Assembly (NCBI GenBank): GCA_013398055.1
Contig: VZRS01009624.1
Location: forward strand, 709,802 to 773,801
Source of the DNA: Ifrita kowaldi
Lineage: Eukaryota; Chordata; Aves; Passeriformes; Cinclosomatidae
Reading direction: 5' to 3'
DNA length: 64,000 bases
Made by a program: the position numbers and the translations under genes. Under the pieces are notes generated by a model. The model did no database searches, was not told the origin of the DNA, and saw only the letters and a list, made by a program, of their open reading frames with translations. Below, in pieces: positions 24,928 through 37,605 of the stretch. Numbering within the stretch: position 1 is the first letter of the stretch; every line of letters begins with the position of its first letter.

Positions 24928-27900
24928 GTCACTGTTTTATTCCTTTATCATATCCCTGCCTTACAAACTGATGCACACTGTATTCCCAGCAGTGTCCTCA
25001 TTCTGAATTAGGGGAATTAACAGTCTGATAGTGTGCTGGAAGTATTTACGAAGACTTGCCAGGTGATTGCTCAAAAATAAAAGGTTTAAACTCCCCTCAG
25101 ATACCTTTGGCATATCTAAGTAATGATATTAACCTTTTGCTTTTCAGCTTTTCTCTCCAGCCCAGGGTATTTCTTGATTCCAGAGCACCAGCCCTGTTCA
25201 GCAGATCTTCATGCCTTGGGCTAAGAATGTGTCTTAATTTGTAGGTGAAACAATTAAGGTCTAAGGAGGAGATATGGCTTAATGAGGAATGTATTATTCA
25301 GTATTTTTGAAACAGTCATCTAAAGGAAGGTGTAGCCACTGTAGGAGAAACTCCTGCATGGCAGCACAAATAGAACAGAGAAACCCAAGATGAATTTTCA
25401 GACAAAATGTAAAATGGAGGGGTGACTTGGAGGTAACTCCAGGATTCCTTGAACCAGAGGCTGTGTGTGATGTGGAATTTGAGCTTGTTCTGCTTTAGAA
25501 GTCGATGAAGACAGTTCAGACACTTCTGTCAGGCCTGGACTTTCTCAAGCTTTTTTGGCTTGGATTCATTCTAAGATGGTTCACATCTCTCCCAGAGAGG
25601 TCTCAGCTGAACAGCTGGGCACGTTGGATGAAAATGTGATTCTCTTTTAATGTCTTTTTCCTCCTTAGATTAAAGAAAAAAAGCCAGCAAACTTGGCATT
25701 TTCCCTTCAGCTTCTCCCTGTGGTGTGAGAGGCAGGGTCAGTCCTGATAGATGGATTAAGCACGTGTAGTTACAGAGTTACTTTCAGTCCTCCCTGGGGA
25801 GATAAAGCTCTACCTGGTTTCTCTGGATGACCCTTCCTTGCCTTGCAGGGCCCACTGCCTTCCTTGTTTGTTAAGAACTTGACCAGGATTCCCAGAAATG
25901 TATTGGACTCCATTCAATATGAAACAGATTCACGCTTCCTAGAATTCTCTTTGTTGTTCTCTGCAAAAGGAAATCAGGAAATAAATGCATCTGTGTATGT
26001 TTGGAATAAAGATTGAACTGGGTCCTTTTCAAAGTTCTGGCTTTCAGGCCATTTTTCCAGTGCCCCCATTTGAAGCACAAGCATAAGACAAACAGTTTAG
26101 TCTGTAATGCCAGGATAAACCTTTTTTTTTTGTGTTGGAAAGATGCCTATGGAGTAGCCTACTTGTGTCTGCTGGGTCTGATGCTGAGCTGACTGATCTC
26201 AACTAATGCCACAGTGCAAAAACTGAGACTGTGATGTGAGCAGGACACTGAACACAGAATATTGGGAGTAGATCTCCGTATTATCCAAGGGTATGGTGTC
26301 ATAACTTTGGATTTGAGTCTCTTGCAGTTAGTAAAACGGAGAATAGCACTGATAGTCACAGTTGTGATGTTTTATAAAAAGAGTGGTAATATTTTCTTAA
26401 GTTAATTTGCTCGGTGGTACTTTTGTAATGCTTTCCAGATATCACTTTCCTGATGAAACATTGGTATAGCTATAAATTTACTAAACAAGTCTCATATTAA
26501 TTCTCTCATCCTCTTTCTCCCAGTCCTTCTCAAATATTTGTTAAATTTGAAGAATTTAATTTGAAAAAACAAAAATCAAGAACTTTGAAATTTGAACTTA
26601 TTTTTTCTCCTTATTTTTTCCTTTCTATTTTTACATGGTTCACAAACTTCAGCCTTATCAGAGGTGCAAGCAGCAGCTGCTGTTGGCCCAAACTCAGGAT
26701 TTTGTTTTTACTTACATTAAGTCATATAATTAATACACAGAATCCCAGACTGGTTTGGGTTGGGAGGGACCTGAGAGCCCATCCAGTCCCACCCCCTGCC
26801 AGGAGCAGGGACACCTCCCACTATCCCAGGTTGCTCCAACCTGGCCTGGGACCCTTCCAGGGATGGGGCAGCCACAGCTGCTCTGGGCACCCTGTGCCAG
26901 GGCCTCCCCACCCTCACAGGGAGGAATTCCCTCCCAATATCCCATCTAACCCTGCCCTCCGGCAGTTTGAAGCCATTCCCTGTGTCTCCAGGCCCTTGTA
27001 ATTGTCTCTCTCCATCTTTCCTGTAGGTTCCCTTCAACCATGGTATCTTGTTTTGGAGGATTATTGGTGATGATAAATCATTTCACTGGAATTCTCAGCA
27101 GAACAGTTCAGAGAATTTGGTTTATTATGTTTAAGGCTATTCTCTGTGTGGGTGTAGGAATTTGAATCTGTTCAGCCATTGCAAATAGCCATAGAAGGGA
27201 AACCAAATGAGAATTCCATGCTTTGGTGTGCAATTCCATGTTGCCTTTCCTTCCCATGCTGGGTGCAGTGCAGCGAAGAGCTAAGCACATGCATGTGTAG
27301 CTCATTCAAAAAACAACATCAGAGGTCACAAATCCACGTCTCTTGCTTGCTGCTGCCCATCACCTCCTTCTGCCTCCCCAGACCTGTCCTCCCTTTCTCC
27401 TGATGCTGCTCAGAAGCCGTTTGGAGTGGCAGGTCCCTGCTGAGCAGCTGATCTCAGGAGTTTCCCTGTGCAAACTCTCCTTTGCCCACACCAGAGCAGA
27501 TTTCCAGCTGTGTTTAGCGCCGGTGCAGAGATTTGTGGTGACTTGTAAGGGCGTGAGAGGCTCAGACAACCAGCTCTGACCGCTGCTGCTGGAGGCCAGG
27601 CTTGTGCAACCCTCCCAGTCCTATTCCTGGCTTCTTTTTTTACCCTTCTTTTACTGGAAGTGGAGAGGGTTGAACTACAGGAGGATTTTTTGGACAATTT
27701 AAATTTAGCATTTGGTCAATCTGATGGGCAAAATCTGTGAGCACCAAAACTTGGGGTTTTTCAGGCGATTTAGTGAGTAGCAGAAATTGCTGTGATGCAT
27801 CACTTTAGCTCTTCATCCTACACCTTGTGTACATCTGACATTTAGTCATCACTGCTCTGTCAAATCCTGTACAGGTAGATTAGAGTAGAAAATTTTTAAA

Positions 27901-30109
27901 AAATTAAATAATATGATCATTTTTGGTTTTAAGTTTAAATAAGTCTGTTTTCTAGAGTGACCATTTCTAATCTCTGGAGAAGAATAGTGTCTATCTGACA
28001 GCAAAGTTTCTATGTCCTTTGGCACTTGGTGAAGTGATGTTTCAGGGCAGAATTCCCATTCCTATAGATCTCAGTGCCATTTCCCCATCTCTCCTGAAAA
28101 GAAAGCATTGAAGTTACATACACGGGATCTATCAGCAATTCTGGGATCTTTCTAGCAGAACATAATAATCATATTTGGCAGTTTTCTGTAACTCTAGATG
28201 GTTTAGAACCTTCTTTTTCAATGTAGAAATCTAGAATTTTTAGATTTTTTTTCCCTGAAAGATACCTGCTGGCATCTTCCATGACTCCTGAACAGATTAA
28301 CTACCAGCCTCTGGTTGCTTTCTGAAGCCGTGTCCCAAGTATGAGCATAACTCTGGGCAGACTTGCATTGATTTCTTATTCTCCACTTTCAGCACAGCTC
28401 CTTTTTCATGGCAACAGCTCGTGCTCAGCTCTGCAGGTCAGAGGCAGCTGCCACTGATACCTTCTCACAGAACTGAGTAGAAAAAGCTCCAGGAGCTGGT
28501 GGTGTTATACTGTGTTAAACACAAAGGTGGTAAAACAGGAACTGGCAACTGTTTGAGGGGTTTTGCTGGTCACTCAGTCCAAATGTAGTGCCTTGAACCC
28601 TTATCTGTATTTAGGAAAAAAAACGTGAAAAGGTGTGGAAAAAAGTGCAATTCCAAGGTTATGTGGATTTTAAGCATATTTGGCTCAACTTCAGCCTCTT
28701 TTTGTTCAGTGCTTGTGCTCTGACAGAGCTGCACAAATGGCTAATCCTTGTGAGAGCAATCAAGCAGGACGGAGATGAGAGAGAAGCTGGGATGTCTGGT
28801 GGGTCTGTGGTTGAGTGAAGTTTTCTTTTTTTATCCTTTGCAACAGCCAAGCCATGATTGAGACTGGAATTAAAATGACTTTATCCTTAGCATGCACTGC
28901 TTGTAGTAGAGTCTTTAGGGATGGAGAAAACAGGGCCACTTTTACAACAACGGGAAGAAAGTGATGGTGACCTCCAAATTATCATAATTCAGGCCCAGGA
29001 AGACACATAAAGTACATTTTAAAGGACGTGAATAATGATGTAAATTAGTTATTTTAATGTCTTCCAAGTGTACTTCATTTTGAATGATATCCTCTGATAG
29101 TGTACACATGGTAAGGTATAATTGAAAAAACATGCATCTGAATGGTTGAATGCAAAGTATAAATATACAGCTGCTAGTGGGTCAGAAGTCAAACTAGTAA
29201 AGCATATGCCAAATTCCCTTAGGGATCTCATTAGGGCATGATTGAATATACATGTAGAGGCTAAATGAATATCACTGTTTGGGTCTGCAGTGGATGAGAC
29301 AATGACTAATCAATTGTAATTAGGGTTAGATGCTATTATTGACCCACATGTCTAGAATTAAATGCCCCACTTGGAGATTTCCAAGGAGTTGGAAAATATA
29401 TATGGGTTTGTTTGTGATAGGATGAGCATTTGAAAAAAAATATTCAGAGTGTAATTGCAACATTTTTTAAATGGAATGTCACTAGAGTCATTGCAAGCCA
29501 AGGCACTGAAGAATTCACCATCAGTCCTAAGTCCAGGAAAAAAAGTCTGTTGGATATTGTGGAGCTGGGTGTAGCATCTGAACTTAGATACAGTCATATT
29601 TAGGCCCATGTTGGGCTCCTCCCTAAAATAGCAGCCACTCACTTTCTCTCCTCCACCCTCAGTGCTGCATTTTAATCATAACACACATTGAAATAATTAT
29701 GACTTAAAAAAGGAAAGCTGTACATCCAGGACTATTGATTAATCAGAGAAACTTTTAAACATTTGCACAGGAATTTGGTTTTCATTTCTGTCTGGAATCC
29801 TCCTTACTCCTCCCTCTCAGCTGTGGGAGAGGAGCAGCAGCAGCCCCCAAATCTCAAACAACTCTGGGGACCCTGAGGAGTCAGTGGACAAACTCAAGGT
29901 CACATTATCTCCCCTCATCCCGGGAAATTCAGGAATTCTGATGGCCTGTTGAGCACACGTGCACAGAGACATCCCTGCAGTGCCATGGCCTTGGCAGGCA
30001 GTGGGATTTTGCCGTGCTTTGATGGGGTTTCTGCATTTGATGGTAGTACAAATGTTTTATGTTTGATGAATAACCTCCCCCCTCTTTTCCCAACTTGTTT
30101 TTCTTGCAG
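24928..30109 (+). other. FGGY: FGGY intron, 5.2 kb
   Basis: This is a phase-2 intron between a weak GTCACT donor and a TTGTTTTTCTTGCAG acceptor. A CR1 fragment lies at 26736-27035 on the minus strand. I see no further exon. A GC-richer patch around 27350-27600 has open frames on both strands but no recognisable protein. Confidence 0.85.
26736..27035 (-). mobile_element. CR1 LINE 3' fragment, about 300 bp
   Basis: This is an antisense copy. It starts with CACAGAAT, the reverse complement of the CR1 terminal ATTCTGTG, followed by GGTTTGGGTTGGGAGGGACC, CCCTGCCAGGAGCAGGGACA and GGGGCAGCCACAGCTGCTCT, and it ends with the 5'-ward segment CTCTCCATCTTTCCTGTAGG. It is the longest CR1 fragment wholly inside the window and looks only mildly diverged. 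It carries no coding capacity for reverse transcriptase. An apparent 146-codon open frame over it is a shadow of the repeat. Confidence 0.93.
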
Positions 30110-30257
30110 TGCTCACAGTATATATACATACTTGAACAGTCACCTGGATCTGATTAAGAAATCTTTGCCTGTGGGTTTCCTCACTGTTGATTTACATGTT
30201 TGGCCAGATTTCCATGGTAACAGATCTCCCTTAACAGATCTGACACTAAAGGGCATG
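30110..30257 (+). CDS. FGGY: FGGY coding exon d: FHGNRSP loop
   Basis: This is the largest coding exon here, 148 bases: one base completing the split codon, then 49 codons. It reads AHSIYTYLNSHLDLIKKSLP, VGFLTVDLHVWPDFHGNRSP and LTDLTLKGM. The D-x-H-G-N-R-S-P stretch corresponds to the G-N-R/K-x-P loop conserved in FGGY-family kinases, in ribulokinases written as NGRRTP, which lies near the substrate and nucleotide cleft. The acceptor TTTTTCTTGCAG and donor ATG|GTAAGA are both good. Upstream phase matches exon c (2+1) and the exon ends at a codon boundary, matching exon e. Nearly every residue agrees with the vertebrate protein as I remember it. Confidence 0.97.
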
Positions 30258-31596
30258 GTAAGAAACAGCCTGTCTTTGCAAAAAGGTCAATACAGGGGGA
30301 AAAAAAAAAAAGCAGTTTGGAAGGAGCTTTTCTTCAATTTTGAGCATACTCCTCCTTAGCTATTTACACTGTCCAAAAGGATTTGGGTTTCTTGCTGCAT
30401 TGCTGATGTTTCAGTAGAAAACCAGAGATCATTGTACTTGAGATATCACTACAGCCACATTAATTTTCTAAAAACATGAGGAATGCTGTGTGTGTGTCCA
30501 GGTACCTTTCCTAGGAATCACATTTCACAGCTCTTGCTGTTGTTACCTCACCTGTGTACCAAATTCTGCATATTTGTTGTGATGAATTTCAACACAAATT
30601 TGGGTAGACCTGTCTGGGAAAGGAATGAAATACTCTGGCGATAGGTGGTTGATTTAGACAGCTTCTCAGCCCATCTTTCAGAGTTTGGGTGTTCCTCTTC
30701 ATTGAATTTACAGTGCTGGATCAGCTCACTCACCAGCCAGGGCTGGGCAGAACTGTAACAGAAGGGTGTTGTAAGGGTATCATTTGGTGATATCAAAATA
30801 CCTGGTGATTAATGCAAAAATCTCCTTCAAAATGGCAAATTGTCCTTCAAGTGAGCGTCTCAAGCTACTCACCAGCACCAAAATCTGCTGTATTTAAGGC
30901 TGAGACAGGAAAGGCATAAGCACTGCAGCATGTTTTAAACCACAAATGAGGGAAACATTAAAAAAAAAAGGACCTATATATTTTTGGATCCTAGTAATAC
31001 CTCCATTATTTTATGAAAGAATTATATGCTGCAGCAGAATCAGCATTTCCTTGGTATGATGGGTGTATGCAAATACTGGTAATAGCAACCCATTTTTTCT
31101 GTCACAATTATGTCTACGTTCAGGTCTTGCCTGATATTAATCCAGAGTAACTACAGTGCAGTATTGATTTATGTCAGAGTAAAGGAGGTTAAGATACAGT
31201 ATTTAATTATTAATTGTGTTTCAGTGTTAGGGTGCTTGGGAGGGAGGGGGAGAAATGCTTTTAAAAAGTTATTTTTATGTAATAGCATCTTCATATTATT
31301 ACATTAAATACATTCACGAGCAATATCTGAGTCATGACATAAAACTGTCAGAGTTAATCTATCTCTAATCCCATACAATATGCTGTTTGTTCTTTATTTC
31401 TTCACAAGGGGAAAGGATAATTTATGTGGTTCTTCCCCAGATCAGGAATAACATGTTTAACATAACATTATGTGTACAGCTCACAGGAGTAAGGCTTGGA
31501 ATTAGCACTTAGAGCTTGTTACAACAAGAAGCCATAGAAAATAATAGAGTTTTACTTTGGCTGGGTTTTTACATCTTCTTTTTGATCTTTGCACAG
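30258..31596 (+). other. FGGY: FGGY intron, 1.3 kb
   Basis: This is the shortest intron in the window, phase 0, with a GTAAGA donor and a CTTTGCACAG acceptor. It has two short poly-A runs (near 30301 and 30960). No repeat family or exon was recognised. Confidence 0.88.
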
Positions 31597-31671
31597 GTTG
31601 TTGGACTAACATTGTCTCGGGGTCTGGATGAACTTGCCCTTATCTACTTGGCCACGATCCAAGCCATTGCT
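31597..31671 (+). CDS. FGGY: FGGY coding exon e: family-signature helix, first part
   Basis: A 75-base phase-0 exon of 25 codons: VVGLTLSRGLDELALIYLAT then IQAIA. Joined to the next exon it forms the G-L-T-x(7)-E-L-A-x-x-Y-L-A-x-x-Q-A-I-A-L-G segment, which corresponds to the second PROSITE signature of FGGY kinases. The helix packs under the ATP site. The acceptor is CTTTGCACAG with a T-rich tract, and the donor is GCT|GTAAGA. Both junctions are in phase 0, so skipping this exon alone would keep the reading frame but remove the signature helix. Confidence 0.96.
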
Positions 31672-33479
31672 GTAAGACATTTTTAGTGCACAAAAGAAGA
31701 AATGAATTGTCTCGTGTTCTGTGGCAGACTGATCGCTCCCTTCTGCTAACCAGATTTCTAACAGTACATGAGTTCACTTAATGGGCTTCTTAAAGGAGCA
31801 AGATACTGTTTACCCACATTGGTGACCACTCCCAACTGGGGGATAATCATCAGACTGTGGGGAAGATGTTCCCCTAAAAAATCTGGTCCTTATGGCAATT
31901 CTGTAAGCGGAGCTTTTGCCTCTGGTGCAGATGTGAGGGAGGAGGCTGACAGTGCAAGGAGCAGTGTTAACATCCCAGCTGTCTAGAGAGAGGCTGAGAG
32001 AGGGGGAGAAAAGCTTTGGCAATTGTACAAAGGGCTCTGTGCTGCCCTGAAAAGCCTCAGCGTCAGATTGTTCCCATATCCACGGGTTTGCCCTGCCTGC
32101 CCAGTGGGTGAGGCTGTGGTTCAGACCCACCAGGGCAGATCTTCCCCCCTCGTGTCCCTGCCCCGAGGGGAGCAGTCCCAGCCCGTGGCCCTGGTTGGAC
32201 AAGCAGGCAGGGCAGGGAGGCTGGGAATGTCCCTCCTGTTTGCCAGCACGCAGGGATGGGGAATTTTATCGGAATGCTTTTCTTTCTGCCCTGGTTTTCT
32301 CTGGAAGCCAGGATTTCCAGTTCACGAGAAGTTTTGAGGTGAAACCCTGGCTCACAGAAGTGGTTTGGAAAGGCTGGCTCAGGGTGTTTCCAGTGGGACG
32401 TGCTGTCCCCAGCCCTCTGGTGACCAAAGGCACATCTCTTTAACATCCGTTCTGTCAATTTCTTATTTTATTTTTTTTTTAAAGTTTGTTGAACTTGAGG
32501 TGTTTTTGCAAAACATGAACAGTCTGATGAATTGGGGAGTTTTCCTGACAAAACTCTGTTCAGTTGGAAAACTTCCAAACTCCTCTCCTGGTTAAACAAC
32601 AACTTTTCTAGGCTGGGTCAGCCATCTGGGATGGAGAGGGTGGGCGGCTGCTGTAAATTTACTGGGAATTGTACATCTTATGTGTTAACCCTCCCTCTTC
32701 AGCAAGTAACGAGAACTTAACCCCAGCCTGGGATTCACTGTTGTGAGTTTGGAGCCTTTTGCAGATGAATGTAGCTGGGCTATACCTGATGCTTCAGTAT
32801 AATCCCACCATTGAAAGAAGAATGTGGAGGAGAGGTTAAACAATGCCAGGGACTGATCCTGCCCCTGAAAGGAACTTCCCAGTCTGGAACAGGTGCCCTG
32901 CGATTATCTCGTGCTAACGAAGTGGAAAGCTTCTCTGTTGGAAATCCTGGGAAAGTCACCTATTATCTCATTGTATGATACAGCTCGAACTTTATTGTGA
33001 AACACAAATACTGTCTTGAACAGTAAATTCAGCAGCTGCGTATCTTTTGGAGAGCTGATTGGGCTGATTTGATATAAAAAGGCCATACTGGAGTTTTCTT
33101 TTCACTATAAGTTAAGGGAAATTATTTTTTCCCCAAGTATTGTTGAAACAGTAGCTAAAAAGTAGACAGAGAACATTGGTTTTGACTCGATGCATTTACT
33201 AATATTTAATGGGATACCTAGGAAATTAAATTTTCACTCCCAGTTTTAGCTTCACTTTTATTGAAGGAAACAGTTGTAGTAATCCTGTACCATTAGCTGT
33301 CTTCAATGGGTGCAAGATAAACTTTAAACCTATGTAAATATCTTGTACAAAGTGTAGGCCTGCCCACAGAATGTTAATCTCTAGTTTTCTTTTCAGCAGG
33401 AGATGCTTTTTCCTTTTTATATAAAATTTGCATTTGAAGCCCCTCAATTTGCATTTTCTCCAATCCAGGATTAAATTAG

Positions 33480-33500
33480 TCCCCCCCCCCCTCCCCACAG
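33480..33500. repeat. poly-C run followed by acceptor-like CCCCACAG
   Basis: About 11 C residues run directly into CTCCCCACAG. On sequence alone it resembles a splice acceptor, but no FGGY-like coding follows. Confidence 0.7.
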
Positions 33501-34379
33501 TGAAATAAGTCTGGCTTTAATTTAAATTGATGTGTGAATACAATTTTCCAGGCAGGTAAACACAAAATAATTTTCACAGCATGTTCTTTCTCAGGGTCTT
33601 TGACGTGTGTATGTTGTGAGAGAAGTTGTTAATAAATTTGAATTTCAGAAGCACTGAAAGAGAATCTCCCTTTAACTATTCACTGCAAAATGCAATGCAG
33701 CAGTTGGACAGATGAGAACATGATCAGAGATGTAATTGTGGCTGTCCAGCGTGTTCTGAGCAGACAGACTCCTTTTGGAGCAGTTTATTTTTCCATAATT
33801 AAAATCGTGGCGGTGCGATTTGGAAATCAGCCTTCTGTGTCAATAGGGAAGCGATGGATTTAGTCAGCTGGGGCTGAGGCTGCTCAGGTTCCTCTGAACT
33901 GCTTGTCTAAAAATCAAAATACATTTGAAGGCCTGTCCAGAATAGTGCTGAGCATTCAGTGTGGATGTCTCCAGCCTGGTGGAATCCTGCAAGTTCAATT
34001 TTCAGTAGCTTTTATTTGAAGAGGGGTATGTTGCAGCTGCAGCCCTCTTAATGAACTGCAGCATGGCCTAAAGAAAACTTAAATAACTGTTCATGAAAAC
34101 TCTGACCAGATTGATTTTTGTGGGGAATCTGCCTACAAAGAGGCAGCCTGGGCAGCATTTTGCCTTGAATTTGACATTTTGTCAAGTCTGAGCTTCAAAC
34201 TTAACTTGCAAGGTATTACAGAGCTAGGAATTATTTTTGGTCAAATAGTTTGTCAAAGAAACGGAAAATATTCTTGCAAAAGAGAAATAGGGAGAAGGTT
34301 GGCTTCAGTGAGGAGGGAAGCAAAGCAAATAAAAAGAGAAAAGATTATTTTTGAAAATGGCAAAGCATTTACTTCTGTC

Positions 34380-34418
34380 ATTCTGATTTGAGTTTCTGAT
34401 TTGAGTTTCTGATTTGAT
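34380..34418. repeat. 13-bp tandem repeat, three copies
   Basis: The unit TTTCTGATTTGAG occurs about three times, the last copy ending in a variant. It lies about 360 bp upstream of exon f. Confidence 0.85.
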
Positions 34419-34777
34419 GAAAGTTTAAAATATGCCTGCATTTGAGATGTTCAATTAACCCAGCCATGAAGTGGAACATTTTGTTTTGCATAGGGCAAAG
34501 GCCAAGAGAAATAGTTAAGCCAATACAAAATTCTTCAGGTTTTCCTTTTTGCTGAAAAGACAGAAAACACAGTTTTTTGTTTGCTGCTCTCTCTTTGTTC
34601 TGTTTTGCTATTTGGCTTCAGAATTGAAACCTCTTTCCCGAGGTGGATTTTCAGATGCTGTTGCACAAAGCAAAGAGAAGCTTTTGGTGGGGATGTCTTT
34701 GCCATGCAGGTGTAGTTCTGTTCCTGTGGCTGCTCTCCTGTGCTCATCTCGTTCTGTTTCTTCCCTCCTTTTTGAAG

Positions 34778-34898
34778 TTAGGAACAAGACATATTTTGGA
34801 GGCGATGCAGGCTGCAGGACACGACATCACCACGCTGTTCCTGTGTGGGGGGCTGAGCAAGAACCCTCTCTTTGTGCAGATGCACGCTGACATTACTG
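34778..34898 (+). CDS. FGGY: FGGY coding exon f: adenosine-binding loop
   Basis: This 121-base exon has 40 codons plus one base and reads LGTRHILEAMQAAGHDITTL and FLCGGLSKNPLFVQMHADIT, with a final G starting the next Gly codon. The L-C-G-G-L-S-K-N-P-x-x-x-Q-x-x-A-D segment fits the adenosine motif of the FGGY/actin fold, where the double glycine contacts the nucleotide and the following Asn and Gln fix the loop. The acceptor is TTTTTGAAG after a long pyrimidine tract. An alternative AG at 34780-34781 would break the frame and lose the Leu-Gly expected after the previous exon's Ala. The donor CTG|GTAAGT is a near-perfect consensus. Confidence 0.96.
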
Positions 34899-37510
34899 GT
34901 AAGTGTGGGCAGGTGCAGGGAAAGGAGGGTAAATACTTTTATTTTAGGTGTCTAAGGCCTTTGTCTTTGGAAAAATAAAGACTTCCTTTATATAGAGCTG
35001 TATTTTTGGCCAGAAAAGTGTGCAATGAAATATTCTATTGGCTTCATCCTATTTGACTTGTGACACTTCCTGCTCCTGCTGGGCGTTGTATCCATTCTAT
35101 AGAAGAATTCTTTCCTGAATTGCTTCCATGTCTGTGTCACTGCTGTGGTTCAGGGGACAACGTCTGGATCCTTGCTCCTGCAAGGTGTTGCACTTGGTTT
35201 TGTAGAATTCCTGGTGGGTGGAAGGCCCTGGGTGTGTGTTGCACTACAAGAGGAGCTCTCAGGCCCCCATGGTATTTTTGGTCTCCCTTCAGCCCTGTGT
35301 GTGTTGGACATCTCAGCACACCTGCGAGTCAGTTGAATATACTTTAAAGAATGTGGAAAAAATAACAAAATGTAGCGTGAAGGACTTCAGAGAAGCATTG
35401 AACGATGTGTGTTTTGGGTATATTTCAAATTAAGATCAGTTAAGCTGTCATGAATGAAGTTTAAGGCCTAAATTTGGGGTGTTTGGTCTGGAGATCTGAC
35501 TTGCTCTGACGTCAAACCACACTTTATAACCCTGATGCAGGAAGGAAGATGAAAATGTGCTTTATGTACTTACCTGAGAGGAAAACAGAGATGGACAAGC
35601 AAAAAGCATAACGCCTGTTTACCTTAAAATTCACTAAGTATATTGTAGTCAAAGTGATGCTTTGTGAAAAATGGTGTTAAGTCCTGGCCTTTCCCTCAAG
35701 AACTGAAAATGTTTTAGGTGAATTTCAGCTACATGTAGAGTTGGGCTGCTGGGTCGTGATGTGTAAAAGAAAAGATCTGTGAAAAGGTATTCTGATTAAA
35801 ATGTAATCACAAGTTCTTTGACTGTAACTAATGGCCAAGTATAATTCAGTACAAAAAGGCCTTTTTGCAGTCTGGAGTTCTCCCCCATTTGTAAAATCAG
35901 TGACTGACAAGGGATGTCAGAGTTCATCTGACTGAAATGCTTTTGGTTATGTTGAACTCATTAGAGCCTATCAGATAAAATAACTAACATTCCAGGATCA
36001 ATCCCCCATTCTTTCCTGAAAAGAAAAAAATCTGAATATATTATTGTTAGCTACAAATGCCCATGACTCAGCCATGCAGACATCCAACAGGCCACTTAAA
36101 AAGTATCTTGATCTTTTTGTTTGCCTGGTAAGAATTCCGTATTCATTCTGACGATGCGGGAAATGGGCAGTAAATTTTAGAGCACGCTGAAAATTGCTCA
36201 CTGACGCCTGGCAAAGAGCCACGGAGCTTTGAGCTTTAGATTTGCTGTTCCAAGCTGACCCAAGTCCTGAGCTGTGCTTCAGCTGAACTGGAGGAATGCT
36301 CAGGTGACAGAGCAAACTTTGCATCATGTAACTGGATGCCTGGTGTGAGGGGAATTCGCTTTGTGTCAGTAATTGCTTTTGTTATTAGCAATTTTATTTC
36401 TCATTTTGCAGAGTGTGCATTTGCCTTTTTCCTCTATAGGAGTTGTTTGTGGCTGACTTTAGGTCGTCACCCAAACTTCAGCTCCTTCTAATCTTACAGC
36501 TGGCTCTCAGGAGCAGCATTTTTGGGGGCACAATATCCTGGAGACTGTTCTGAGCAGGAATTCGTGCTCCCACCCCTGTGTTTGCATCATCGTTCACTGA
36601 ATGACATTGTCTCAGTGCTGGAAATGCAGACACATGCCAAACACTGCAGGAATATTAAAATTTTCAGCTTAGTGAGGATAAGCATCTGAAGTGCAGCTAG
36701 AAAAGTATTTAGATTTATGCTGTTGGTTTAGATTTTTCAGAAGAATTAAGAAAGCAGGCTGATTTTATTGCTTTTTTTAGCCTTTTCCTGTTTTTCTTTA
36801 CACTTCTAAAGCAGGTCTCAGAAAATTCTGCATAAACCAAGGGAAAGTATGTTCATGATGGTACCCATGGGTGATGAAACACTAATTTTTAATTCTGCTT
36901 CAGAATATATATTGTTTGCTTGTTTTTCCAGTGTTTTAATTTTGTTTTCGAGTATCTTGCACAATCTGGAAGACAAGATTCCTCTTATTATTTCATGCAT
37001 AGCTTGAGAAGGCTTACTACTCATATTTTCATGTCTTCCAGCAAAACCAGACTGGCTTTGTTGGCTGTATGTTTAAAACCAAACACAAACAATCTTTTTT
37101 TGTTTGTTGCAGAAGAAATAAAAAGGAGACCGCCTTGTTTTCCCCTCCAGGTCAACTTTTAATAGGCACGTGGGTTTGGAGGGTGTGGGTAACAGGTTTA
37201 TACCAAGCCCTTTGAGTGAGATAAAAAGCCAGTGTCAAAGATCTGGGGGGTTGGGGGTTTTTGTGTGCTTTATGTTCTGCATTAATGTTTTGCTAAAATG
37301 ATTTTATTTAAATGCTGCATTTTTCTTGGAGCCTGGAACCACAGAGCTGAGAGATTTACATTAACCTACAGCAGGATGTAGCTCTGAATGGGGTTTTGAG
37401 GAATGGTTTTCAAGCCCTTTTTGATTCCTTTTTTTGTTTGTCTTTTTTGGTTTTAATTATTTATGGAGCTGCTGTGTTCCCTAACAGAGGCCTGGCTCTT
37501 CCCTCTGCAG
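34899..37510 (+). other. FGGY: FGGY intron, 2.6 kb
   Basis: A phase-1 intron with a GTAAGT donor and a TTCCCTCTGCAG acceptor. It is AT-rich without a recognised repeat family. A non-repetitive stretch around 36030-36260 could be constrained non-coding DNA but has no coding signature. Confidence 0.85.
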
Positions 37511-37605
37511 GCAAGCCTGTTGTGTTGTCCAAAGAAGTGGAGTCTGTTTTGGTGGGTGCTGCTATTCTTGGAGCTTGTGCTTCTGGGGATTTTGCATCTA
37601 TCCAG
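37511..37605 (+). CDS. FGGY: FGGY coding exon g: VLVGAA helix
   Basis: This 95-base exon has two bases completing Gly, then 31 codons: KPVVLSKEVESVLVGAAILG and ACASGDFASIQ. The E-x-x-x-V-L-V-G-A-A-x-L-G-A segment is the helix and loop that closes the nucleotide site in FGGY kinases; related enzymes keep the A-x-x-x-G-A-A pattern. The acceptor CCCTCTGCAG is strong and the donor CAG|GTATGC is acceptable. It ends on a codon boundary and connects to the exon 25 kb downstream that starts EAMAKM, as in vertebrate FGGY. Confidence 0.96.

Larger units (their letters stand above)
31672..34777 (+). other. FGGY: FGGY intron, 3.1 kb
   Basis: Phase 0. The intron contains a GC-richer patch at about 31980-32450 without recognised repeat identity, a poly-C run of about 11 bases starting at 33481 followed by CTCCCCACAG (a decoy acceptor-like string), a candidate conserved block around 33770-33880 and a 13-bp tandem repeat at 34380-34418. 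No other exon was found. Confidence 0.85.

Noticed and set aside
26561..27001. 146-codon open frame on the + strand
   Set aside because: Its second half is the antisense CR1 at 26736-27035 and the first half is AT-rich intron.
33481..33500. Strong-looking splice acceptor (poly-C then CCCCACAG)
   Set aside because: No coding continuation in any frame matches FGGY, and exons e and f already join in phase without it.
34780..34781. Alternative acceptor AG three bases into exon f
   Set aside because: Using it shifts the reading frame relative to exon e and removes the Leu-Gly expected after Ala; the AG at 34776-34777 fits.
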